From assembly GCA_000751295.2 (NCBI GenBank), contig CCMO02000002.1, positions 1,014,501-1,078,500 of the forward strand: a stretch of 64,000 nucleotides of DNA. Reading direction: 5' to 3'. The notes beneath the pieces are model-generated. The model worked only from the letters and a program-made list of their open reading frames with translations, had not been told where the DNA came from and searched no databases. The stretch comes from a bacterium YEK0313 (GTDB lineage: Bacteria > Pseudomonadota > Alphaproteobacteria > Rhizobiales > Phreatobacteraceae). The translations under genes were made by a program, and so were the position numbers. This document shows, one piece after another, positions 17,105 to 26,105 of this stretch (its first letter is position 1; each line of letters opens with the position of its first letter).

Positions 17105-18196
17105 ATGGCAGCCGCCGGGACAATCATCGACGAGCTCGAACAGGCCATGGGTCGCGGTCCGAGCGACCGGCAGGCCGAAACCCTGCGCAAGGTGACCGAG
17201 CTGTTCCTGGCCGACGCCGCGCGCTACACGGAGACGCAGGTCTCGCTGTTCGACAATGTCATCCTGCGTCTGTCGCAGGCCATGGAAAGCGTGGTGAGAC
17301 GCGAGCTCGCCGAGCGGCTCGCACCGATCGACAATGCCCCGCCCGGCGTCCTGCGCAGCCTTGCGCGCGACGAGGCGATCGACGTCGCCCGACCGGTGCT
17401 GCGCCAGGCCGCAAGGCTCGACGACGCCTTCCTCGCCGATGTCGCGGAGACCGCCAGCCAGGCGCATATGGAGGCGATCGCCTCGCGCAGCCGGATTTCC
17501 GAGACCGTGACGGACGTGCTGGTGCGGCGCGGCAACGACCGCGTCGCGCTGGTCGTCGCCGCCAATGACGGCGCGACCTTTTCCACCTCGGGCTATGACC
17601 GGCTGGTCGCCCGCGCGCGCGACGACGACGTGCTGGCCGAATGTGTCGGCCTGCGCAAGGACGTGCCGGCGCATCTCTTCCGGAGCATTCTCGACAGCGC
17701 CACCGACGCGGTGCAGAAACGGCTCCTGTCCTCGATCGCGGCGCGCCACCGCGCCGAGGTGCGTACTGCGCTCGCCGGCATTGCCGGCCGCATCGCCACA
17801 GCCACCGGCACGGAACGGGCCGATCGCGACAAGGTGCTGGCCGAGGTGACGGCGCTGCACCGCCGGCGCGCGCTGGGCGAAGCCGAAATGAGGACCTATG
17901 CCGAAGAGGGGCGTTTCGAGGAAACGATCTGCGCGCTCTCGGTGCTCTGCCGGGTGCCGCCCGACATGGTCGAGCGCCTGTTTCTCGGCGAGCGGCCGGA
18001 TCCGGTGCTGATCCTGGCGCGCGCGGCAGCCCTGTCCTGGGCGACGCTTCAGCCGATGCTGAAACTGCGCCTCAACGGCCCGATGGCGCCGGCGGCGGCC
18101 GAACAGGCCCGGGAAAGCTACGACAAGCTGACCGCCAGCACTGCCCAGCGCGTGCTGCGCTTCTGGCAGGTGCGCGGCCAGACCGCCGGCAGCTGA
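17105..18196 (+). CDS. DUF2336 domain-containing protein
   Basis: 363 aa, soluble and helical, with no signal peptide or membrane segment. The ATG at 17105 has CGGAG five bases upstream; a GTG at 17099 is also in frame. The N-terminal half contains heat-repeat-like helices (RKVTELFLADAARYTETQVSLFD, ELAERLAPIDNAP, LVRRGNDRVALVVAAN) that are characteristic of the alphaproteobacterial DUF2336 family. Function is not established. It stands alone between the tRNA and the Hsp20 operon. Confidence 0.8.
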   Translation: MAAAGTIIDELEQAMGRGPSDRQAETLRKVTELFLADAARYTETQVSLFDNVILRLSQAMESVVRRELAERLAPIDNAPPGVLRSLARDEAIDVARPVLRQAARLDDAFLADVAETASQAHMEAIASRSRISETVTDVLVRRGNDRVALVVAANDGATFSTSGYDRLVARARDDDVLAECVGLRKDVPAHLFRSILDSATDAVQKRLLSSIAARHRAEVRTALAGIAGRIATATGTERADRDKVLAEVTALHRRRALGEAEMRTYAEEGRFEETICALSVLCRVPPDMVERLFLGERPDPVLILARAAALSWATLQPMLKLRLNGPMAPAAAEQARESYDKLTASTAQRVLRFWQVRGQTAGS

Positions 18197-18311
18197 CGGC
18201 AGCGGCCCGGAGGCCGGTGCGTCGGGGCGAAGCGGAACGGCACGGGTTACGGGAAAACCGACGGATCACCGGCAATGAGCCGCCGGCACGCCTGGCGCCG
18301 CGGTGCGGCCG

Positions 18312-18554
18312 TCAGTGCAGACTGACGGTCTCCAGCTCGTTCTGCAGGGCCCCGGCAACCGCCTCTTCACGGCGGTCGGTGACCAGGATCGGCGAGCCGT
18401 CGGCCGAGATCAGGGCGAAGAGATCGAGGCCGGGCGGCAGCGGCGGCGCCTCGGGGAACACCCGGGCGATGTCGTCGGAGCTTATGGCCTTGACATAGGC
18501 GACCTTGGCAAGGCCGAGCCGAGCCAGGACTTCGGGGGAAATGAAGGTATTCAT
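18312..18554 (-). CDS. DUF1150 small protein, partner of Hsp20
   Basis: 80 aa from the ATG at 18554, with a strong GGAGGAGG ribosome site. Its motifs (AYVKAISSDDIARVFPEAPPL, GLDLFALISADGSPILVTD, ending NELETVSLH) match the DUF1150 family, which in alphaproteobacteria commonly lies directly after a small heat-shock protein gene. It starts 32 nt after the Hsp20 stop, so the two are probably co-transcribed from the sigma-32-like promoter upstream. The role is unknown; a function in the heat response is inferred from position. Confidence 0.8.
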   Translation of the reverse strand: MNTFISPEVLARLGLAKVAYVKAISSDDIARVFPEAPPLPPGLDLFALISADGSPILVTDRREEAVAGALQNELETVSLH

Positions 18555-18586
18555 CGTCAAACCTCCTCCATAGGCAGGTTCAAGGC

Positions 18587-19015
18587 TCAGTCGTGAGCCG
18601 CGATATCGATGCGCCGCACGATCCGTTCCGGCTCCGGGCGGGCAAGATCGATCGAGAGCAACCCGTTCTTCAGATCTGCTCCCATGACTTCCATGCCATC
18701 GGCCAGCACGAAGACGCGCTGGAACTGGCGTGCCGCGATCCCGCGATGGATGAAGGTGCGACCCTCGCCGTCGTCCTGCTGACGACCACGAATGGTCAGT
18801 TGGCTCTCTTCCACCGTGACGTCGAGCTGCTCCCGGGTGAACCCGGCAACCGCCAGCGTGATGCGCAGGCGGTCCGGCGCGCCGTTCTCACCGGCGATCC
18901 GCTCGATATTGTAGGGCGGATAGCCGTCGGCGGCCTTGGTGACCCGATCGAGCACCCGCTCGAGCTGGTCGAAGCCGAGCAGGAACGGCGACGAAAGGGA
19001 CGGCACACGCGACAT
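18587..19015 (-). CDS. Hsp20 family small heat-shock protein
   Basis: 142 aa from the ATG at 19015. An N-terminal arm (SPFLLGFDQLERVLDRV, then YPPYNIER) is typical of IbpA-like proteins. The alpha-crystallin domain follows (LRITLAVAGFTREQLDVTVEE to ADLKNGLLSIDLARPEPE) with the conserved GLL motif. A short tail lacks an obvious IxI motif; the nearest is RIDIAA. Such proteins hold unfolding clients for DnaK and ClpB. Start choice, promoter and leader agree: a sigma-32-like promoter about 80 nt upstream and an SD hidden in a hairpin. Confidence 0.92.
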   Translation of the reverse strand: MSRVPSLSSPFLLGFDQLERVLDRVTKAADGYPPYNIERIAGENGAPDRLRITLAVAGFTREQLDVTVEESQLTIRGRQQDDGEGRTFIHRGIAARQFQRVFVLADGMEVMGADLKNGLLSIDLARPEPERIVRRIDIAAHD

Positions 19016-19016
19016 G

Positions 19017-19087
19017 GTCGAGGTCCTCGACTGAGCGACATCGGCCGGGCCCCGAAGGCGCCCAGCGCCGCGGAACACTCCGCGACC
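19017..19087 (-). ncRNA. ROSE-like RNA thermometer candidate in the hsp20 leader
   Basis: The roughly 70-nt leader between the predicted start of transcription and the hsp20 ATG ends in a hairpin. GTCGAG and CTCGAC (19017-19022 and 19026-19031) pair around the SD, whose AGGA is at 19027-19024. As an alternative, the ROSE-type motif UCGCU (19038-19034) can pair with AGGA, leaving a bulged G, as in rhizobial ROSE elements. Length and position fit that class. No folding calculation was run. Confidence 0.5.
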
Positions 19088-19093
19088 TCCCGA

Positions 19094-19122
19094 ATATGGA
19101 GGGTGCGCCATGCCGGTTCAAG
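19094..19122 (-). promoter_or_regulatory. Sigma-32 (RpoH)-type heat-shock promoter for hsp20
   Basis: On the minus strand CTTGAA (19122-19117) is followed after 14 nt by CCTCCATAT (19102-19094). This closely resembles the RpoH consensus CTTGAA-N13/14-CCCCATNT and places the transcript start about 72 nt before the hsp20 ATG. Confidence 0.65.
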
Positions 19123-19125
19123 GCT

Positions 19126-19226
19126 GAGGGCGAGTGGCGCGTAGGGCATGTCGCCTCGTCGCCTGGAGCGCGCGCACCTGCAGTGACCTGGCAACGTGTG
19201 CATCCCCGCTCGCTATTCGCCACCCG

Positions 19227-19232
<6 letters not shown>
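19126..19232. repeat. Dispersed intergenic palindromic repeat, copy 1 (degenerate)
   Basis: Arms gggcgagtggcgcgtaggg on the left and cgctcgctattcgccaccc on the right are imperfect inverted copies sharing the GGCGAATAGCGAG core with three other sites in the window. The right arm runs over the ugpC stop codon. Confidence 0.45.
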
Positions 19233-20300
<1,068 letters not shown>

Positions 20301-20315
20301 GGCCTCATCCCTGTT

Positions 20316-20420
20316 TGAGCGAGTAGCGAATGGCGGACGGCGAATAGGGTGTGCTGCGCACAGGCGGGCATCGGCCGCTCCCCACTCGCCATTCGGCATC
20401 CGCCATTCGCCATCCCCTAT
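20316..20420. repeat. Dispersed intergenic palindromic repeat, copy 2
   Basis: The left arm gagcgagtagcgaatggcgg, then acggcgaataggg, is mirrored by the right arm cactcgccattcggcatcc, then gccattcgccatcccctat, around a GC-rich centre. It fills the ugpE-ugpC gap and touches the ugpE stop codon. Confidence 0.6.
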
Positions 20421-21265
20421 TTCTCAGTCTCGACGAGGCCCTTCACGAAGAGCTTCTGCATGACGATCACGACCAGCACCGGCGGCAGCATGGCGAGCAC
20501 CGCGGTCGCCATGGCGAGCTGCCACTCGGTCAGCGCATCCTGCGTGACGATCATCTTCTTGATGCCGATCACGATGGTCTGCATGTCGTCGCGGGTAGTG
20601 ATCAGGAGCGGCCAGAGATACTGGTTCCAGCCATAGATGAACTGGATCACGAACATGGCCGCGATCGAGGTGACCGACAGCGGCAGCAGCGTGTCCTTGA
20701 AGAACTGCATGGCGCTGGCGCCGTCGATCTTGGACGCCTCGACCAGCTCGTCCGGCACGGTCATGAAGAACTGCCGGAACAGGAGCGTCGCGGTCGCCGA
20801 GGCGATCAGCGGAATGGTGAGGCCGGCATAGGTGTCGAGCAGGCCGAGATCGGCGACGATCTTGTAGGTCGGATAGATGCGCACCTCGACCGGCAGCATC
20901 AGCGTCATGAAGATCACCCAGAAGGCGGTCTTGCGGGACGGGAAGCGGAAATAGACCACCGCGAAGGCCGAGATGATCGAGATCATGATCTTGCCGATGG
21001 CGATGATCAGCGCCATGGCGAGGCTGTTCAGCATCATGCCGCCGACCGGCGCGCGGGTCGACGAGGCGGTGCCGACGAAGATCGTCCGGTAGTAGTTCTC
21101 GAGGAAATGCGGGCCGGGCCTGAGCGGCATCTGGCCATTGGCGATGGTGGAGGCGTCCCAGGTCGAGGCGACGAAGGCGAGATAGACCGGGAAGGCGACG
21201 ATCATGATCCCGACAATGAGGATCAGATGCGGCAGAAAGTCGAAGATGCTCCTGCGCTCGACCAT
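20417..21265 (-). CDS. ugpE: sn-glycerol-3-phosphate ABC transporter permease UgpE
   Basis: 282 aa from the ATG at 21265, which overlaps the ugpA stop by one base (TGATG). A much longer open frame upstream is antisense noise. Six transmembrane helices are expected, the first being LPHLILIVGIMIVAFPVYLAFVAS. The EAA loop is EASKIDGASAMQFFKDTLLPLS. A gap near PHFLENYYRTIFVG matches the UgpE periplasmic loop. It forms the inner-membrane channel with UgpA. Confidence 0.92.
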   Translation of the reverse strand: MVERRSIFDFLPHLILIVGIMIVAFPVYLAFVASTWDASTIANGQMPLRPGPHFLENYYRTIFVGTASSTRAPVGGMMLNSLAMALIIAIGKIMISIISAFAVVYFRFPSRKTAFWVIFMTLMLPVEVRIYPTYKIVADLGLLDTYAGLTIPLIASATATLLFRQFFMTVPDELVEASKIDGASAMQFFKDTLLPLSVTSIAAMFVIQFIYGWNQYLWPLLITTRDDMQTIVIGIKKMIVTQDALTEWQLAMATAVLAMLPPVLVVIVMQKLFVKGLVETEK

Positions 21266-22146
21266 CAGTACTGGACCTTGCGCTCGATGTAGCGGAACTG
21301 GATGGCGGTCAGGCCGATGACGATGATCATCAGGATCACCGACTGGGCGGCCGAGCCGCCGAGGTCGCCGCCGAGGCGGCCGTCGGAATAGACCTTGTAG
21401 ACGAGGGTCTCGGTGCCCTTGGCCGGGCCGCCGCCGGTGGTGGCGTCGATGATGCCGAACGTGTCGAAGAAGACGTAGACGACGTTGACCACCAGCAGGA
21501 AGAAGGTGGTCGGCGACAGCAGCGGGAAGATGATGGTCCAGAACCGGCGCATCGGCCGGGCACCGTCGATCGCCGCGGCCTCGATGACGCTTTTCGGAAT
21601 CGACTGAAGCCCTGCGAGGAAGAACAGGAAATTGTAGCTGATCTGCTTCCAGGTCGCCGCCATCACCACGAGCGTCATGGCATGGCCCTGATTGAGCAGC
21701 GGGTTCCAGTCGAAGCCGAGGGAACGCAGCGACTGCGCGATGAGGCCGAGGGAGGGCTGGAACATGAACAGCCAGAGCACGCCGGCAATGGCGGGCGCCA
21801 CCGCATAGGGCCACATCAGCAGGGCCTTGTAGGCGCCGGTGCCGCGGATCTGCTTGTCGGCCTGGATCGCGAGGAAAAGCGACAGGGACAGCGAGAGAAA
21901 GGCCACCAGCGCCGAGAAGACCGCCGTGGTGGCGATCGACTTGTAATATTCCGGCTTCGAGAACAGGTCGCGGTAGTTCTCGAACCAGACGAACTCGGTG
22001 GACAGGCCGAAGGCGTCCTGGATCAGGAAGGACTGCCAGACGGCCTGGGCGGCGGGCCAGTAGAAAAAGATCAAGGTGACCGCGAGCTGCGGCATGAGCA
22101 GCATGTAGGGCAGCACCTTGCCGTCGAAAACGACCCGCTTGTCCAT
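21265..22146 (-). CDS. ugpA: sn-glycerol-3-phosphate ABC transporter permease UgpA
   Basis: 293 aa, MDKRVVFDGKVLPYMLLMPQ at the N-terminus. Hydrophobic helices and the EAA loop EAAAIDGARPMRRFWTIIFP identify a MalF/UgpA-type permease, and FFDTFGIIDATTGGGP is a conserved periplasmic feature of UgpA. It lies 57 nt after ugpB and overlaps ugpE, consistent with one transcript. Confidence 0.92.
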   Translation of the reverse strand: MDKRVVFDGKVLPYMLLMPQLAVTLIFFYWPAAQAVWQSFLIQDAFGLSTEFVWFENYRDLFSKPEYYKSIATTAVFSALVAFLSLSLSLFLAIQADKQIRGTGAYKALLMWPYAVAPAIAGVLWLFMFQPSLGLIAQSLRSLGFDWNPLLNQGHAMTLVVMAATWKQISYNFLFFLAGLQSIPKSVIEAAAIDGARPMRRFWTIIFPLLSPTTFFLLVVNVVYVFFDTFGIIDATTGGGPAKGTETLVYKVYSDGRLGGDLGGSAAQSVILMIIVIGLTAIQFRYIERKVQY

Positions 22147-22203
22147 GGTCCCCCCGGGAGGTGCCTGAGCGGGCAGCTAAGCCCGCTCTGGCTCATCGAG
22201 CGA

Positions 22204-23523
22204 TCAGCGCGATACGGTGCGCTCGAACTGGCGCAGCATGGTGTTGCCGCGGGCGACCGCCGCGTCGAGCGCAGCCTGGGCCGGTTTCTGGCCGGCAAGC
22301 GCCGCCTCGACCTCCTCGGCCCAGACATCGCGCAACTGAACCATGTTGCCGAGCCGGATGCCGCGCGAATTCTCGGTGGGCGGCTTGTTGGTCAGTTCGA
22401 GCAGCGGCGTCTCCAGATAGGGGTTCTGGGTGTAGAAGCCGGACGCCTTCACCTGGGCATAGGCGGCGCGGGTGATCGGGATATAGCCGGAATCGGTGTG
22501 CAGCTTGGCCTGGCGATTGACGTCCGAGAGGAAGGTGAAGAAGCGCGCGACGCCGCGATATTCGGCCGCCGGCTTGCCGCCCATCACCCAGAGCGAGGCG
22601 CCGCCCAGCGTCGAGTTCTGCGGCGCGCCCTGGACGTCGGGATAATAGGGCATCGGCGCGTTGCCCCATTCGAACTTCGCATTGGCGCGCACATTGCCGT
22701 AGAAGCCCGAGGAGGTCAGCATGATCGGGCATTCGCCCGAGGTGAACCGGCCCTCGCCCGTATTGGTGCGGCCGGAATAGCTGAAGGTGTTGTCGCGCTG
22801 CAGGTCGATCAGGTTCTGCAGGTGGCGGACATGCAGCGGCGAGTTGAAGCGCAGCTCGGTGTCGAAGCCGTCGATGCCGTTGGCGCGGGTGGCGAGCGGC
22901 ACGTTATGCCACAGCGAGAACTGCTCGATATTCAGCCAGGTGATCCAGGCCGAGGAGAAACCGCACTTGTCGTAGCCGGCGGCGCGCAGCTTCTTCGCCG
23001 CCTCGAAAACCTCCGGCCAGGTGCGCGGCGGCTGGTCCGGATTGAGGCCGGCGCGGCGGAACGCGTCCTTGTTGTACCACATGACCGAGGACGAGGAGTT
23101 GAACGGGAAGGACAACATCTCGCCGCGCGAGGTGGAATAGTAGCCGGCAACGGCGGGCAGGTAGGAGGCCGGATCGAACGGCTCGTTCGCCTCCTGCATC
23201 ATCTGGTAGACTGGCTTGATGGCGCCGCGGGCGGCCATCATCGTCGCCGTGCCGACCTCGAAGACCTGCAGGATGTGCGGCGCATTGCCGGCCCGGAAGG
23301 CGGCGATGCCGGCATTCATGGTGTCGGGATAGGACCCCTTGTAGGTCGGCACGACGCGGTATTCGCGCTGCGAGGCGTTGAACTCCTCGGCGAGCTTGAC
23401 CACCACCTCGTTGTTGGCGCCGGTCATCGCGTGCCACCACTGGATCTCGACCTGGGCCGAGGCGGGGCTGGATACGAGCGCCGCGGCAGCGGCCGCCGCC
23501 AGCATGAAACGGCGATTCAACAT
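22204..23523 (-). CDS. ugpB: sn-glycerol-3-phosphate-binding protein UgpB
   Basis: 439 aa from the ATG at 23523, with GGAGGA six bases upstream. The signal peptide ends near SSPASAQ (residue 23). The mature protein begins VEIQWWHAMTGANNEVV and contains YKGSYPDTMNAGIAAFRAG and PHILQVFEVGTATMMAA, which are UgpB hallmarks. It captures sn-glycerol-3-phosphate and glycerophosphodiesters in the periplasm for UgpAEC. It is the first gene of the operon. The promoter must lie in 23524-23723; no convincing Pho box was located by eye. Confidence 0.92.
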   Translation of the reverse strand: MLNRRFMLAAAAAAALVSSPASAQVEIQWWHAMTGANNEVVVKLAEEFNASQREYRVVPTYKGSYPDTMNAGIAAFRAGNAPHILQVFEVGTATMMAARGAIKPVYQMMQEANEPFDPASYLPAVAGYYSTSRGEMLSFPFNSSSSVMWYNKDAFRRAGLNPDQPPRTWPEVFEAAKKLRAAGYDKCGFSSAWITWLNIEQFSLWHNVPLATRANGIDGFDTELRFNSPLHVRHLQNLIDLQRDNTFSYSGRTNTGEGRFTSGECPIMLTSSGFYGNVRANAKFEWGNAPMPYYPDVQGAPQNSTLGGASLWVMGGKPAAEYRGVARFFTFLSDVNRQAKLHTDSGYIPITRAAYAQVKASGFYTQNPYLETPLLELTNKPPTENSRGIRLGNMVQLRDVWAEEVEAALAGQKPAQAALDAAVARGNTMLRQFERTVSR

Positions 23524-23723
23524 CAATCATCCTCCCAAAGGCGCGGTTCGACGCCGGTACGGCTTCGGGCGTCATGAACCCGCGCCGTTCTTGGGTCCGC
23601 CGAACGACGGACGGATGACACTCTAATGAAGCTTGTGTGACAGGGCAAAGGGCGGCGCGGCGGATTTCCCCGATTAAGCAAGGACCTGGCAGGTGTCACC
23701 TTCCCTGCAGGGGAAGCCTTGCG

Positions 23724-24869
23724 TCAGGACGCCGCGACCCGCGCGCTGAGGCCCACGGCGACCAGCGACAGGGCGATAAGAGCGAAGGCCGCGGCAAGGC
23801 TCGACGCCGCCGCGACGAAGCCGATGAGGGCGGGGCCGGCGAGGATGCCGGCATAGCCGACGGTCGTCACCGCGGCGACCGCCAGCGGCGCCGGCATGGC
23901 GGTCTGGCGGCCGAGCACCGAATAGAGCACCGGCACGATGTTGGAGGCGCCGAGCCCGACCATGGCAAAGCCGGCGAGCGCTGCGCCGGGGGCCGCGACG
24001 AGGACGGCGAGCGCAAGGCCAGAGGCGGCGACGAGGGCGCCCGCCAGCATCACCGCCGGACCGCCGAGGCGGGCGACGACCCGGTCGCCGCCGAGCCGGC
24101 CGACGGTCATGGCGAGCGCGAAGGCGGCATAACCGAGACCGGCGCGGCTCGGATCGACGCCGCGCGCGCCGGTCAGGAACACCGCGCTCCAGTCGAGCAT
24201 GGCGCCCTCGGCCAGGAACACGGCGAAGCAGAGGACCGCGATCAGCACGATCCGCCCGTGCGGCAGGGCAAAGAGCGGCGCGCCGGCACCGCCGCCGCGC
24301 GCGATCAGGCCGCGGGCGAAGCCGGCCAGCAGCAGGACATTGACCGCCGCGGCGACGAGGACGGCGGCGAGCGGCGTCGCGCCGAGCCAGAGCAGCGCGC
24401 TGACGCCGCCCGCGCCGGCCATGCCGCCGACACTGAAGAAGCCGTGGAAGCCGGACATCATCGGCCGTCCGCCGGCCCGTTCGACCATCACCGCCTGGAT
24501 GTTGACGGCGACGTCGATGGCGCCGATGCCAGCGCCGAACAGCAGCAGGGCGCCGGCGAGCACGGCAAAGCCGCTGCCGGTCGCCAGCACCGGCAGCGCG
24601 ACCGAGGCGGCGAGTGCCGCCGTGACGACCACGGTCCGGCAGCCGAGGCGCTGGGCGAGCGCGCCGGCCAGCGGCATGGCGACCAGCGACCCGGCCCCGA
24701 GGCAGAGCAGGAGGACGCCGAGGGCGCCGTCGTCGAGGCCGGCGCGCGCCTTGGCATAGGGCACGAGCGGAGCCCAGGCGGCCATGGCGAAACCGGCGAG
24801 GAAGAAGGCGGCGAGCGTCGCGCCGCGGGCGAGCGGCGGCAGGGGAATGATGTCACTGCGATGGGGCAT
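23724..24869 (-). CDS. MFS transporter
   Basis: 381 aa from the ATG at 24869; a TTG four codons upstream is also in frame. Twelve hydrophobic segments are expected. After helix 2 there is GALAQRLGCR, and MSGFHGFFSVGGMAGAG near the middle recalls the YbjJ-like group of MFS proteins. The substrate is unknown. It is separated from rlmH by only 40 nt on the same strand but is unrelated in function. Confidence 0.85.
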   Translation of the reverse strand: MPHRSDIIPLPPLARGATLAAFFLAGFAMAAWAPLVPYAKARAGLDDGALGVLLLCLGAGSLVAMPLAGALAQRLGCRTVVVTAALAASVALPVLATGSGFAVLAGALLLFGAGIGAIDVAVNIQAVMVERAGGRPMMSGFHGFFSVGGMAGAGGVSALLWLGATPLAAVLVAAAVNVLLLAGFARGLIARGGGAGAPLFALPHGRIVLIAVLCFAVFLAEGAMLDWSAVFLTGARGVDPSRAGLGYAAFALAMTVGRLGGDRVVARLGGPAVMLAGALVAASGLALAVLVAAPGAALAGFAMVGLGASNIVPVLYSVLGRQTAMPAPLAVAAVTTVGYAGILAGPALIGFVAAASSLAAAFALIALSLVAVGLSARVAAS

Positions 24870-24909
24870 GCGGCTCGACAAGGGACCGGCCTCGGACGCG
24901 CCTGGCGGT

Positions 24910-25386
24910 TCAGGCGCGGTGATAGGGGTGACCTGCGAGAATGGTCATCGCCCGGTAGAGCTGCTCGAGCGCCATGACCCGGACGAGCTGATGCGGCCAG
25001 GTCATGGTGCCGAAGGACAGGACGAGGTCGGCTTCGGCGCGCAGCTCCGGATCGAGCCCGTCCGGCCCGCCGATGACGAAGGTCGCCGCGTCCTCGCCCG
25101 CATCCTTCCAGGCGCCGAGCCGCCCGGCGAAGGCCTCGCTCGCCAGCGCCTTGCCCCGCTCGTCGAGCAGGATCAGGCGGCCGGTGCGCTTCGTCCTGAT
25201 GGCGGCTGCCTCCTCGGCCTTGCGCTGGCGGGCGTCGCCCGCGCGGCTTTCATCAGTGACGATCACGTCGAGGCCGCGAAATCCGAGCGCCCGGCCGGCC
25301 TTGACGGCCCGGTCCTGATAGCGCTCGGCAAGCTCGGTTTCCGGGCCAGCCTTCAGCCGCCCGACGGCCAGGAGGATCAGCCGCAT
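24910..25386 (-). CDS. rlmH: 23S rRNA pseudouridine-1915 N3-methyltransferase RlmH
   Basis: 158 aa, the usual length for this SPOUT methyltransferase. MRLILLAVGRLKAGPE opens the protein; FVIGGPDGLDPELR and SFGTMTWPHQLVRVMALEQLYRA are the conserved knot motifs, and the C-terminus HPYHRA carries the expected tyrosine, histidine and arginine. It methylates pseudouridine 1915 in helix 69 of mature 70S ribosomes. It follows rsfS, a common bacterial pair. Confidence 0.96.
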   Translation of the reverse strand: MRLILLAVGRLKAGPETELAERYQDRAVKAGRALGFRGLDVIVTDESRAGDARQRKAEEAAAIRTKRTGRLILLDERGKALASEAFAGRLGAWKDAGEDAATFVIGGPDGLDPELRAEADLVLSFGTMTWPHQLVRVMALEQLYRAMTILAGHPYHRA

Positions 25387-25434
25387 GGCAGCTCCGGCCC
25401 CAGGGGCCTCTGAAAGGACATGACCCTTGCCGGT

Positions 25435-25962
25435 TCAGCCGGCCAGGCGATCCGGCGGGCGGGCGGCCGACCACATCTTTTCCAGATTGTAGAAGGCGCG
25501 CACTTCCGGGCGGAAGATGTGGACGATGACGTCGCCGGCATCCACCAGCACCCAGTCGCAGGCGGGAACGCCCTCGACGCGGATCTGGCCGACCCCCGCA
25601 TCCTTCAGGGCCCGCACCAGATAATCGGCGATGGCGCCGACATGGCGGTGCGAACGGCCCGACGACACCACCATGGCATCCGCGATGGTCGTCTTGCCTT
25701 TCAGGTCGATCGTCTGGATTTCCTCGGCCTTGTTGTCTTCAAGGGTGTCGAGGACGATTTTCAGGACCTCGGCCGCGGCAGGGCTCGCCGCGGGAGTCCC
25801 GGTCAGCGGCGCAGTCTTCGCCGGTCCCGGCAGGTGGGTGGTGGACAGTGGTCCGATCCTCTCTGCTTCGCGCCATGGCGGCGCACAAACCTCATAATAC
25901 GCGAAAATATGGCAACTCGACAACGTGAGCGCGCCAGATCGCCCGAAATTGGCTACCGGCAC
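25435..25962 (-). CDS. rsfS: Ribosome silencing factor RsfS
   Basis: The conserved domain starts at about VLKIVLDTLEDNKAEEIQTIDL and continues through ADAMVVSSGRSHRHVGAIAD, CDWVLVDAGDVIVHIF and RPEVRAFYNLEKMW. RsfS binds ribosomal protein L14 and blocks subunit joining when nutrients are scarce. The GTG at 25962 gives 175 aa, but the N-terminal 55 residues are not family-like and cover a sigma-70-like promoter (25894-25923), so the true start may be downstream, possibly at a rare codon. The domain call is firm; the start is not. Confidence 0.9.
   Translation of the reverse strand: MPVANFGRSGALTLSSCHIFAYYEVCAPPWREAERIGPLSTTHLPGPAKTAPLTGTPAASPAAAEVLKIVLDTLEDNKAEEIQTIDLKGKTTIADAMVVSSGRSHRHVGAIADYLVRALKDAGVGQIRVEGVPACDWVLVDAGDVIVHIFRPEVRAFYNLEKMWSAARPPDRLAG
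25894..25923 (-). promoter_or_regulatory. Sigma-70-like promoter for rsfS-rlmH
   Basis: On the minus strand TTGTCG (25923-25918) and TATTAT (25899-25894) are separated by 18 nt in an AT-rich stretch. It lies inside the longest rsfS reading frame, which argues for a later translation start. Confidence 0.5.
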
Positions 25963-26105
25963 GCCCTCCAGCAGATCGGCCGGGCCGCTGCCGAAGCCGA
26001 AGCTCCGGCTGAACTCAAGGGCTTAGCCGCGATCGCCGGATGCCGCCGGCGGCGCGACCGGCAGGTCCGCGCGGCGGCGCGCGGGATCGCGACCGGGCCG
26101 CATGG

